Below are positions 1-7,098 of a stretch of DNA of 11,295 bases, one piece after another. Location: NCBI GenBank assembly GCA_012514775.1, contig JAAYZQ010000188.1, forward strand, positions 1 to 11,295, given 5' to 3'. Each line of letters begins with the position of its first letter. The first letter of the stretch is position 1. The notes under the pieces are model-generated. The model did no database searches and was not told the DNA's origin. It saw nothing but the letters and a program-made list of their open reading frames with translations. The DNA comes from Anaerolineaceae bacterium. GTDB lineage: Bacteria; Chloroflexota; Anaerolineae; JAAYZQ01. The position numbers and the translations under genes are program-made.

Positions 1-204
1 AGCCGCGGCTACATCGGCGCCAACCCCGACCAGCTCAAGATCGTCGGCGAGCCCCTGGGCACCGAGGAGTTTGGCTTTATCTTTACCCCCGGCTCCGACC
101 TGGTCGAGCCCTTTAACGCCGCCATCGAGACCATGGAGGAGGATGGGTACCTGGAGTATCTCAACAACCGCTGGTTCTTCCTGTACGAGCCGTCGGCCCA
201 ATAA
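1..204 (+). CDS. Amino-acid-type ABC transporter substrate-binding protein (C-terminal end, partial)
   Basis: Frame 1 is open from the window edge to the TAA at 202-204 and gives the last 67 residues of a longer protein. The visible part reads GTEEFGFIFTPGSDLVEPFN, then a helix ending in MEEDGYLEYLNNRWF. This is the usual end of family 3 solute-binding proteins (SBP_bac_3, the HisJ/GlnH type): the 'fGiaf.kgs.L...vn.al..l..dG.l..i...wf' pattern. Such proteins capture an amino acid or related polar solute outside the membrane and deliver it to the permease. A HisM-type permease follows 123 bp downstream on the same strand, which supports this reading. The substrate cannot be told from the fragment, and the signal peptide and ligand-binding residues lie outside the window. 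Confidence 0.85.
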   Translation, partial: SRGYIGANPDQLKIVGEPLGTEEFGFIFTPGSDLVEPFNAAIETMEEDGYLEYLNNRWFFLYEPSAQ

Positions 205-210
205 CAGGTT

Positions 211-246
211 CGGGTGCGGCGCACTGGTAGCAGTGCGCCGCACCCG
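211..246 (+). promoter_or_regulatory. Strong stem-loop between binding-protein and permease genes
   Basis: CGGGTGCGGCGCACTG (211-226) is followed by the four-base loop GTAG and by its exact reverse complement (231-246). This is a perfect 16-bp stem starting 6 bp after the binding-protein stop codon. No T-run follows, so it does not look like a classic rho-independent terminator. In binding-protein transporter operons such hairpins commonly protect the 3' end of the upstream message, so that the binding protein is made in excess over the permease. That role is inferred here from position. Confidence 0.75.
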
Positions 247-327
247 GCCAGCGCCTGGGGTTCTTGCGCGCCAGGAGCCCCGGACCTGCAGCGGCGACGG
301 GGCCGGATTTTCCCCACGTGAGGTGCC

Positions 328-1167
328 ATGAGAAACGATCACCGGGGCTCGAGAGCCCACTTGCTGCCCTTCACCGGGCGGCTCAGCCGGATGCCCCTGT
401 GGCTGCTGTTCGCCATCCTGCTGGCCATCCTGTTCCTGTGGATGGTGGCCAACAACGGAGATTATCGGATCATCTTTGTGGCGACGGCCAGGGGGCTGGA
501 CACCACCATCACGGTGTCGATTATCGCCTATGTAGCCGCCATGCTCCTCGGGCTGGCGGTGGGCCTGCTGCGCATCTCTCGCAACCGCCTGCTCCTGGAG
601 GTGACCTCGTTCTACGTCGAGATCGTGCGCGGTGTGCCCATGCTGGTCCTTCTATACTATATCGCCTTCGTGGGCGCCCCGGCGGTAGTCACGGCCGTCA
701 ATTGGCTGGGCGGGCCCCTCATCGAGGCGGGGGTCATCCAGCCCCTCAACGTCCGCCAGCTTGACTTCACGGTGCGGGCCGTCCTGGCGCTGACCATCGG
801 CTACAGCGCCTTTATCTCCGAGATCTTTCGCGCCGGGATCCAGTCGATCCCCAGGGGGCAGATGGAGGCCGCGCTGGCCGTGGGAATGACCCACGCCCAG
901 GCCATGCGGCGCATCATCCTGCCCCAGGCCGTGCGCAACGTCCTGCCGCCCCTGGGCAACGAGTTCGTGGCCATGCTCAAAGACTCGGCGCTGGTCTCGG
1001 TGCTGGGCGTGCAGGACATCACGCAGTTGGGCAAGGTGTATTCGGCCTCGACCTTCAAGTTCTTCGAGACCTATAACACCGTCGCCTTTCTATACCTGGT
1101 GATGACGGTCACCCTGTCGCTGGGGGTCGCCGCCCTGGAGCGGCACCTGAGCCAGCACAAGACCTGA
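328..1167 (+). CDS. Amino-acid-type ABC transporter permease (HisM/GlnP family)
   Basis: This is the inner-membrane channel subunit of a polar amino-acid importer. The 279-residue protein has a hydrophobic N-terminal segment (about 22-42, [19 protein letters not shown]), then the family core beginning [38 protein letters not shown] is the hallmark 'E..RGtPllvqLf' motif. The EAA loop that docks on the ATPase begins at residue 180 ([20 protein letters not shown]), followed by [18 protein letters not shown]. Length is slightly above the usual 220-260 because of the N-terminal extension. The ATG at 328 has GAGGT three bases upstream; an internal ATG at 391 is possible but has no clear ribosome site. 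It follows its binding protein, and its TGA overlaps an ATG of the next frame. The cognate ATP-binding subunit is not downstream; it may lie left of the window or elsewhere. Confidence 0.93.
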   Translation: MRNDHRGSRAHLLPFTGRLSRMPLWLLFAILLAILFLWMVANNGDYRIIFVATARGLDTTITVSIIAYVAAMLLGLAVGLLRISRNRLLLEVTSFYVEIVRGVPMLVLLYYIAFVGAPAVVTAVNWLGGPLIEAGVIQPLNVRQLDFTVRAVLALTIGYSAFISEIFRAGIQSIPRGQMEAALAVGMTHAQAMRRIILPQAVRNVLPPLGNEFVAMLKDSALVSVLGVQDITQLGKVYSASTFKFFETYNTVAFLYLVMTVTLSLGVAALERHLSQHKT

Positions 1168-1184
1168 TGAGAGGAGCAGAGAGA

Positions 1185-2372
1185 ATGGCCGAGGACAGCA
1201 CGACGCCGGCGCCGCGCAGGCTCAGGATGGGCATGGTCGGGGGCGGGCGGGGCTCGTTCATCGGCGCCACGCACTACCGGGCCGCCACCCTGGACGGCGG
1301 CATCGCCCTGGTCGCCGGGGCGCTGTCGTCCACCCCCGAACGGGCCAGGCTATCGGCCGCCGATTTCGGGATCGCCCGAGAGCGCGCCTACGGGAGCTGG
1401 CAGGAGATGCTCGAGCGCGAGCGAGCCCTGCCCGCCGGCGAGCGCCTCGACCTGGTGTCGGTGGTGACGCCCAACCACCTGCACTTTCCCGTGGCCCTGG
1501 CCTTTGTCACGGCGGGATTCAACGTCCTCATCGACAAGCCCATGGTCCACACCACGGAAGAGGCGCGCCGCCTGGCCGCGGCCGTAGAGGCCGCCGGCAC
1601 GGTCCTGGCGGTCAGCCTGAACTATACGGGCTATCCCATGGTCAAGCAGGCGCGGCACATGGTCCGGGAGGGCCTCCTGGGCGAGATCCGCAAGGTGGTC
1701 GTCGAGTACAACCAGGGCTGGCTGGCAACCAGGCTGGAGGATACAGGCCACAAGCAGGCCGCCTGGCGGACCGATCCGGCCATCTCGGGCCCGGGCGGGG
1801 CCATGGCCGACATCGGCTCCCACGCGGAGAACCTGGTGAGCACCATCACCGGCCTGGAGCTGGCCGAGGTGTGCGCCGACCTGTCGCACCTGGTGCCGGG
1901 GCGCCGCCTGGACGACGACGCCAACGTGCTGCTCCGCTTCGGCAACGGCGCCCGGGGGGTACTGGTGGCCTCGCAGGTTGCCACGGGCAGCGAAAACGAC
2001 CTGAGCATCAAGGTGTGGGGCACCCGTGCGGGCCTGGCCTGGCGCCAGCAGCAGCCCAACGACCTGGCCTACACGCCGGCCGGCGGCCCGGTGCAGCTCA
2101 TGACGCGGGGCACCGACGACCTCTGCCCGGCGGCCAGGCGGGCGTCGCGCCTGCCCGCCGGCCATCCGGAGGGCTTTCTCGAGGCATTTGCCAACGTCTA
2201 TCGCAACGTGGCCGATACGATCCGCGCCCGGCAGGAGGGCCGGGAACCCACGGCGTTAGAGTCGGACTTTCCTACGGTCTATGACGGGGCGCGTGGCGTG
2301 TTCTTTATCGAGAAGGTCGTGGAGAGCAGCCAGGGCACGCAAAAATGGCTGCCTGCCCGGTGGGTACCCTGA
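1185..2372 (+). CDS. Gfo/Idh/MocA family NAD(P)-dependent oxidoreductase
   Basis: A soluble NAD(P)-dependent dehydrogenase of the glucose-fructose oxidoreductase / inositol dehydrogenase / MocA family, which usually acts on sugars, inositols or related polyols. The Rossmann dinucleotide loop is near the N-terminus ([13 protein letters not shown], from residue 15). [19 protein letters not shown] is followed by IDKP, the family EKP motif with catalytic lysine K118. The substrate-site block [14 protein letters not shown] carries D209 and H213. The C-terminal sheet domain completes a protein of 395 residues, normal for the family. An earlier in-frame ATG at 1167 overlaps the permease stop, but GAGGAG at 1171-1176 is ideally placed eight bases before the ATG at 1185, so I take the later start. 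Tight linkage to the permease suggests co-transcription and that the imported compound or a derivative could be its substrate; the exact substrate is unknown. Confidence 0.92.
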   Translation: MAEDSTTPAPRRLRMGMVGGGRGSFIGATHYRAATLDGGIALVAGALSSTPERARLSAADFGIARERAYGSWQEMLERERALPAGERLDLVSVVTPNHLHFPVALAFVTAGFNVLIDKPMVHTTEEARRLAAAVEAAGTVLAVSLNYTGYPMVKQARHMVREGLLGEIRKVVVEYNQGWLATRLEDTGHKQAAWRTDPAISGPGGAMADIGSHAENLVSTITGLELAEVCADLSHLVPGRRLDDDANVLLRFGNGARGVLVASQVATGSENDLSIKVWGTRAGLAWRQQQPNDLAYTPAGGPVQLMTRGTDDLCPAARRASRLPAGHPEGFLEAFANVYRNVADTIRARQEGREPTALESDFPTVYDGARGVFFIEKVVESSQGTQKWLPARWVP

Positions 2373-2384
2373 CCCGGACCCGGC

Positions 2385-3020
2385 CTACTTGAAGACCACC
2401 ACCTCTTTGCCGTGGAGCTTTTCCAGGACGCGCGCGGCGATGAGCTCCAGGTGAGAGTTGTGGGTCACAAAATTAAAGTCGTCCGTGGGGACGGTTAGCA
2501 CCGGGCACAGGACAAAGTTCTCGACCCAGCCATCGTACAGGTCGTTGAGGCGCGTCAAGTAGTCCACATGGATCTCTTGCTCGTAGTCGCGCCCTCGCTG
2601 CCGGATGCGCTCCTGGAGCACCGGCACGGAGGCTTGCGAATAGATCACCAGGTCGGGCGGCTGGAGGATGGATACGACCGTCTGGTACAGGTCCCAATAG
2701 CTCTTCCAGTCCCGCTCGGTCATTTGCCCCTGGAGGTAGAGGTTCCGGGCAAAGATCTCGGCGTCTTCGTAGACCGTGCGATCCTGGATGACGGTGCCCG
2801 GCCGCTCCACGATCTGGCGGTGGTGCCCCAGCCGGCGGGAGAGAAAATAGACCTGGGAGTGAAAGCTCCAGGTCGGCATGTCCCTGTAAAAGTCGGCGAG
2901 GTAGGGATTGTCGTCGACCGCTTCGTAGAAAGGCTCCCAGTACAGGTAGGCGCTCAGGAGACGGGTCAGCGAGGATTTTCCGACGCCCACGTTGCCCGCC
3001 ACCCCGATAAACTTTTTCAT
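2385..3020 (-). CDS. Deoxynucleoside kinase (deoxyadenosine/deoxyguanosine kinase-like)
   Basis: A cytoplasmic salvage enzyme that phosphorylates deoxynucleosides to monophosphates using ATP. The 211-residue length fits the bacterial dAK/dGK family. Visible motifs are the P-loop GNVGVGKSS (residues 9-17), the substrate-site WEPFYEAVDDNPYL (28-41), FLSRR (59-63), the DR motif QDRTVYEDAEIFA (79-91) with D80-R81, and an arginine-rich LID (RIRQRGRDYEQE, 138-149) that closes over ATP phosphates. Which base is preferred cannot be decided from sequence alone. The start is supported by a GGAGGAGGAC purine run directly before the ATG, an unusually short spacing. It lies 63 bp downstream of the HyuA-like gene on the same strand, so the two are probably co-transcribed, and its 3' end faces the oxidoreductase gene with only 12 bp between stops. 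Confidence 0.93.
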   Translation of the reverse strand: MKKFIGVAGNVGVGKSSLTRLLSAYLYWEPFYEAVDDNPYLADFYRDMPTWSFHSQVYFLSRRLGHHRQIVERPGTVIQDRTVYEDAEIFARNLYLQGQMTERDWKSYWDLYQTVVSILQPPDLVIYSQASVPVLQERIRQRGRDYEQEIHVDYLTRLNDLYDGWVENFVLCPVLTVPTDDFNFVTHNSHLELIAARVLEKLHGKEVVVFK

Positions 3021-3083
3021 GTCCTCCTCCCCCGTCCATCGTCCCTCTCCAGCCCGCGCCGCCGCTGGAAGAGGGGCGGCGGG

Positions 3084-5123
3084 TCACAGCGCCGGGCTGG
3101 GTCGCCCCACCGCGGTAAAGATCAGCTCGGTGCCCAGGTAGATGCGGTCGCCCCAGCCCGAGTGCACCGGCACGGCCTTGTCCTCGCGGACCATCTGAAC
3201 CTCGACCTGGTCGGCGCCGGCCTGGCGGGCCAGGTCCAGCATCCAGCCCTGCATCTGCTCCCGGGCATAGCCCACGGCCGTTTCCAGCTCGAACAGGTCG
3301 TGCACGCCGTCGGGCAGGTGCACGCGCAGGTGCTCGCCGCCATCGAGGGGTGTGATGAGCACCCTCTGGCGCTGCACCACCCCGCCCACGACGGCACCGA
3401 CGGCGTTTGCCACGCCGGCGTGGGGTGGGATGAGCAGGCTGGTGTTCAACTGCCGGGCCACGCGGGGCATGTAGGCCTCGACGGGAGCGCCGATGGCGAC
3501 CATGGGCCGCCGCAGGGTCAGGGAAAAGTCCAGGTCGCGCTCGGGGCCGCTGCCGTTCAGCGCCCGCTCCAGGAGGAGCGCCGCCGTGGGCTCTTCGTCC
3601 CAATGGGGCGGGTGGGCCTCGTCGCTCAGGGCCTTGCTCACCAGGGCGGCGGCCGCCCGCCTGGAGACGCCTTCCACCACTTCCTCGCAAAAGCGCTCCA
3701 CCGGCTTGCGCGCCTGGGCGGCCAGGACCTGGGCAGCCAGCCGCGCCGCCTCTGCGTTCCACACGTCCAGCCGGCCAAGGGCGTGGAGTGCGTCGGTGGG
3801 CGTAAAGCCGGCGCGCATCACCAGCCGCTCCGACGCCAGCGTGTCGATACGGCGCAGGATGAGCGCGCCGAACCGAGACTCGCGCATCAGGAACGACAGG
3901 GAGAGGGGTCCCCGGGCCAGCCGCTCGATGAGGCTCAGCTCGTCGACCTGGAGCTGCCGCCTGGGCGGGCGGCGGGCCATGAGAAAGGCCGCGGCCACGT
4001 CCTCGCGGGGCGGCACCATGGCCTGGTTGCGCAGGTCCTCCACGACCTCCGGATGCTGGCTGGCCAACAGGCTGACGGGCACCACGCGCTGCGGGCCGAT
4101 GGACAGCCGCCGGTCAGACGTAACCTTCACCTGGCTGTCGCCGCCCAGGCCCACGGTATAGACGTCCACGGCCTCGACCATGGTGCGCCAGCGGCCCACC
4201 TGGGCGCCCTCGATGTTCAGGCGGGGCCGTCCCTCCCGGAGCCCGGCAATGTCCGTGGTCGTGCCGCCCACGTCCACCACCCACACCGCGGGCAGGTTGC
4301 CGGCCGGGTCGCCACCGGGCAGGTCCGAAGGGGCCTGCTGGGCCAGGTGCCAGGCGCCCACGGCGCTGGCCGCAGGGCCTGAGAGGATGGTCTCGATGGG
4401 CCGCTGCATGGCCCACTCGGCACGGACCAGCGAGCCATCGCCCTTAACCACGATCAACGGCGCGACGATCTGGCGCTCGGCCAGGCTGTGGCGCAGGGTG
4501 TCGATGAGCTCGCGCAGCAGAGGAACCAGGCGGGCGTTGAGGGCCACCGTCGTCGCCCGCCGCACCGAGTTGAGGCGGGTGGTCAGCTCGTGGCCGCACG
4601 TCACCGGCAGCCCGGTCAGCTCCTCGATGAGGGCGCTGGCCCGGATCTCGTGTTCGGGGTTGCGCACGCCGAAATAGCTGGACACGCCAAAGGCGTCCAC
4701 CTGGTCCTTTCGGGCCAGGACCGCCTGGCGCAACGCGGTCTCGTCCAGGGCCGTGACGGCGTCGCCGTGGATGTCGTGCCCGCCGTCGATATAGACCACG
4801 TCGTCGGTCACCAGCTCGTGCTCGAAGCCGTACTGGTGGATCAACTCCGGATCGTAGCCGATGAGCACCAGGCAGACGCGGCTGCCCTGGCCCTCAACGA
4901 TGGCGTTCGTCGCCAGCGTGGTCGAGACGGCCACAATGCCCACCGGGCCGGCGCCGGCCGCCTCGGGCCGTTGCAGGACGGCGTCCATGGCCTCGCCGAT
5001 GCCGATGGACAGGTCGCGGCGCGTGGTCAGGGCCTTGGCCGCACACAGGACACGGCCGGTGTCGTGGTCCACCAGGGCCGCGTCGGTGTAGGTACCGCCG
5101 GTGTCAATGCCGAGTGCAATCAT
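3084..5123 (-). CDS. Hydantoinase/oxoprolinase family protein (HyuA-like subunit)
   Basis: An actin-fold ATPase of the family including N-methylhydantoinase A, 5-oxoprolinase A and acetone carboxylase beta-type subunits; these use ATP to activate a ring amide or carbonyl compound. The first phosphate motif is at the extreme N-terminus (GIDTGGTYTDAALVD, residues 5-19), in the Hydant_A_N domain. Then come VSTTLATNAIVEG, HELTTRLNSVRRATTVALNA (the 'E..R.sTtvlNA' junction), ETILSGPAASAVGA, and the second phosphate motif VDVGGTTTDIA from about D284, in the Hydantoinase_A domain. The 679-residue size is normal for a stand-alone A subunit. An upstream in-frame ATG at 5174 would add 17 unlikely residues; ATG 5123 has GAGGA six bases before it and starts right at the conserved strand. 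No HyuB-like partner is adjacent. The substrate is unknown; the family name should not be read as proof of hydantoin cleavage. Confidence 0.9.
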   Translation of the reverse strand: MIALGIDTGGTYTDAALVDHDTGRVLCAAKALTTRRDLSIGIGEAMDAVLQRPEAAGAGPVGIVAVSTTLATNAIVEGQGSRVCLVLIGYDPELIHQYGFEHELVTDDVVYIDGGHDIHGDAVTALDETALRQAVLARKDQVDAFGVSSYFGVRNPEHEIRASALIEELTGLPVTCGHELTTRLNSVRRATTVALNARLVPLLRELIDTLRHSLAERQIVAPLIVVKGDGSLVRAEWAMQRPIETILSGPAASAVGAWHLAQQAPSDLPGGDPAGNLPAVWVVDVGGTTTDIAGLREGRPRLNIEGAQVGRWRTMVEAVDVYTVGLGGDSQVKVTSDRRLSIGPQRVVPVSLLASQHPEVVEDLRNQAMVPPREDVAAAFLMARRPPRRQLQVDELSLIERLARGPLSLSFLMRESRFGALILRRIDTLASERLVMRAGFTPTDALHALGRLDVWNAEAARLAAQVLAAQARKPVERFCEEVVEGVSRRAAAALVSKALSDEAHPPHWDEEPTAALLLERALNGSGPERDLDFSLTLRRPMVAIGAPVEAYMPRVARQLNTSLLIPPHAGVANAVGAVVGGVVQRQRVLITPLDGGEHLRVHLPDGVHDLFELETAVGYAREQMQGWMLDLARQAGADQVEVQMVREDKAVPVHSGWGDRIYLGTELIFTAVGRPSPAL

Positions 5124-5164
5124 AATGCGTCCTCGTCGTTCTCCTCGTCGATCTATCGGCGGGC

Positions 5165-5170
5165 ATTGTA
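5165..5170 (-). promoter_or_regulatory. Possible -10 box for the hyuA-like gene
   Basis: On the minus strand TACAAT (five of six matches to TATAAT) lies about 40 bases before the chosen start of the HyuA-like gene. No good -35 box is found 16-18 bases upstream, so a promoter here is only suggested. The 115-bp gap to selD leaves room for an independent promoter. Confidence 0.35.
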
Positions 5171-5238
5171 CCACGGTTCTTCCCGGAACGAAAGTGTCCG
5201 GGGAGGGTTGGAGCCGGCCGGGGAAGCCGGGAGGGCCG

Positions 5239-6294
5239 TCAGGATCGGACGACCTGGATGCCGGTGCCCTCTACCACCTCGCCGATGCGCCACACGTCCT
5301 GGCCCGCCGCCCGGGCCAGGGCCTGGTAACGGCCGGCCTCGCCGGGCGACAGGGCGACGAGCAGGCCGCCGCTGGTCTCGGGCGTCAGGAGGAGCATTTG
5401 CAGCTCTTCCTCCAGGCCGTCAAAGGTGACGTGGGCCTCGTAGGTGCGTTGGTTGTTGCACGCACCACCGGGAAAGAGCCACTGGTCGGCGTACTCCAGG
5501 GCGCCCGGCAGGAAGGGCACCCGGTCAAAGTCGATGCGCAGCGCGGCGCCGCTGGCCTCGGCCATCTCGTAGCCGTGGCCCAGGAGGCCAAAGCCGGTGA
5601 TGTCGGTCAGGGCGTGCACCTCCACCTGCTGCACCAGCTCGGCCGCGCGGCGGTTCAGGAGCAGCATCGACTGGATTGCCGCCTCCAGGTGGGCGTCGGC
5701 GGCGGCACCGCCCTTGGCCGCCGTCGTGATAATGCCCGTCCCCAGGGGCTTGGTCAGGAGCAGCAGGTCGCCGGGGCGGGCGCCGCCCTTGCGCCCCAGC
5801 CGGTCGGGGTGCACGGACCCCATCACCGCCAGGCCGAACTTGGGCTCGTCGTCGTCCACGGTGTGCCCGCCGGCGATGATGCCGCCGGCCTCGGCCACCT
5901 TGTCGGCCGCTCCCTTCAGGATGGCCCCCAGGACCTCGGAGGGCAGCTTGGGCGGAAAGGCGGCGATGCTCAGGGCGAGGAGCACCTGCCCGCCCATGGC
6001 GTACACGTCGCTCATGGCGTTGGCTGCCGCCACCGCGCCGTAGGTGTAGGGATCGTCGACCACGGGCGTGAAAAAGTCGGTGGTCAGGATCAGCGCCTGG
6101 TCGTCGCTCACCCGCCACACCGCCGCGTCGTCGGGCGATGACAGTCCGGCCAGCAGGTTAGGGAAATCGGTCTCTTTGAATGTCTCACGCAGTGGGCGCA
6201 ACACGTGCGCCAGGTCGTCGGGCGACCGTTTGGACGCTCAGCCCGCGGCCGTGGTCAACTGCGTCAACTTCACGTTGTTCCAGTCCACCGTCAC
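5239..6294 (-). CDS. selD: Selenide, water dikinase (selenophosphate synthetase), read through an in-frame TGA as selenocysteine
   Basis: SelD makes selenophosphate from selenide and ATP, the selenium donor for selenocysteine and selenouridine. Conserved blocks in order: DDAAVW (55-60), TTDFFTPVVDDP (71-82), ANAMSDVYAMGG (91-102), GGHTVDDDEPKFGLAV (142-157). The simple open frame starts only at GTG 6204 and would lack the catalytic N-terminus. Reading further upstream in the same frame gives VKLTQLTTAAG, then TGA at 6238-6240, then ASKRSPDDLAHVLRPL. This aligns with E. coli SelD IRLTQYSHGAG-C17-GCK: the TGA falls on C17 and the lysine three residues later matches K20. I therefore read TGA as Sec19, with K22. 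The start is GTG 6294, with GAGG seven bases upstream, giving 351 residues against 347 in E. coli. It lies 55 bp after yedF, probably in one operon. The second cysteine of the E. coli motif is serine here. Confidence 0.9.
6195..6240 (-). promoter_or_regulatory. Selenocysteine TGA codon with candidate bacterial SECIS hairpin in selD
   Basis: The TGA at 6240-6238 is followed after 26 bases by GGCGCA-CGTGT-TGCGCC (minus strand, 6211-6195), a perfect 6-bp stem with a 5-base loop. The apical loop begins 32 bases after TGA and has G as its second base, in line with the general description of bacterial SECIS elements (loop roughly 16-37 bases downstream, a G among the first two loop bases). A second, smaller hairpin GGTCG-CCCGA-CGACC lies nearer the TGA. 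Binding by SelB is inferred, not shown. Confidence 0.6.
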
Positions 6295-6349
6295 TCTCGA
6301 ACCTCGGTCTCGTCTCTCTGTGTCGATCCTGGACAGGCGGGGGCGCGGA

Positions 6350-6949
6350 TCACAGGTTCACCACCTTGCCCGCACCCAGCATCTTTTCCGCGATGTCGTA
6401 CATGTTGGACACCTGTCCCGCGGCCAGGCTGCCTGCCAGCTCCAGGTAGTTCAGGCAGGTGCCGCACACCAGCATCTCGACGCCGTCCGCTTCCAGGGCG
6501 CACAGGTCCTCCAGGACGGGCGAGCCCTCGCAGGCGAGGCGCACGCCGGTGTTGAACAGGATGACCGTCTGCGGCCGGGGCGAAACCTCGCCCAGGGTGT
6601 GAAAAAAGCTCCGCATCAGGATGCCGCCCAGCTCCTCCGCACCGCGGCCCATGACGTCGGACGACACCACCAGCACCAGGGGGTCGGCCAGCGCCTCGGC
6701 CTTGCCCGTCACGGGCGCCGGCTGCGGGGCGGGCGGCGCAGCGCCCGGCACCAGCTCCAGGCGATACTCCTCGCCTTCCTGGCTGACCTGCACCTGCCAG
6801 CCCGCCTTGAGGGCCATGCGTCGCACGTTGTGCATGGAGGTCTCGCTGTTGACCAACGCCGTCACCGCACCCCCGGCCTCCATGGCCTTGCGCGTGGCAA
6901 TCACCGGTTGCGGGCAAGCCAGCCCCCGGGCATCGACCATCGTACTCAT
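6350..6949 (-). CDS. yedF: Sulfurtransferase-like selenium metabolism protein YedF
   Basis: A two-domain cytoplasmic protein of 199 residues, the normal size for selenium-linked YedF. The N-terminal TusA-like domain has the CPxP signature in VDARGLACPQPVIATRKAM (Cys at residue 12), the persulfide/perselenide-carrying site of that family. After a proline/alanine linker (about 76-89) comes a DsrE/DsrF-like domain, with LVVSSDVMGRGAEELGG, VILFNTGVRLACEGS and the cysteine pair in VCGTCLNYLEL. The family is typically found beside selD and is thought to carry selenium or sulfur, but its exact reaction is not established. The frame stays open upstream through a terminator and tRNA-Leu, which is not coding. 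I chose ATG 6949, with GGAGG ten bases upstream; ATG 6940 is an alternative. Its own promoter lies about 60 bases upstream and selD follows after 55 bp. Confidence 0.93.
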   Translation of the reverse strand: MSTMVDARGLACPQPVIATRKAMEAGGAVTALVNSETSMHNVRRMALKAGWQVQVSQEGEEYRLELVPGAAPPAPQPAPVTGKAEALADPLVLVVSSDVMGRGAEELGGILMRSFFHTLGEVSPRPQTVILFNTGVRLACEGSPVLEDLCALEADGVEMLVCGTCLNYLELAGSLAAGQVSNMYDIAEKMLGAGKVVNL

Positions 6950-7006
6950 CCCCGTCACACCTCCATCCGGCGCGGCAGCGGCCGGCGCCACGTTCTCGAC
7001 GGGGGC

Positions 7007-7035
7007 ATGATACCCGGTTTCTCTAACCAGGTCAA
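7007..7035 (-). promoter_or_regulatory. Promoter of the yedF-selD operon
   Basis: On the minus strand TTGACC (7035-7030) and TATCAT (7012-7007) are separated by exactly 17 bases; each box matches the sigma-70 consensus at five of six positions. Transcription would start near 7000, about 50 bases before the yedF ATG and just after the terminator of the tRNA operon. This makes the selenium genes an independent transcription unit. Confidence 0.75.
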
Positions 7036-7052
7036 CTGGCAGCAATAACTGG

Positions 7053-7089
7053 AAAGAATAAAGGGAGGCCCCCACCCGGAGAGGGCCTC
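7053..7089 (-). terminator. Rho-independent terminator of the tRNA operon
   Basis: Ten bases after the tRNA-Leu discriminator base, the minus strand has GAGGCCC (7089-7083) and its exact complement GGGCCTC (7071-7065) around an 11-base interval that can pair further. The hairpin is followed by a T-rich run (CCCTTTATTCTTT). It separates the tRNA operon from yedF. Confidence 0.8.
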
Positions 7090-7098
7090 GCGAACCAG

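Noticed and set aside
2568..4382. 604-codon plus-strand frame opposite the kinase and HyuA-like genes
   Set aside because: It is an antisense shadow of high-GC coding DNA; both opposite-strand genes have clear family motifs.
5239..6204. selD starting at GTG 6204
   Set aside because: It would omit the conserved LTQ motif and the catalytic Cys/Sec and Lys; homology clearly continues through the TGA at 6238-6240.
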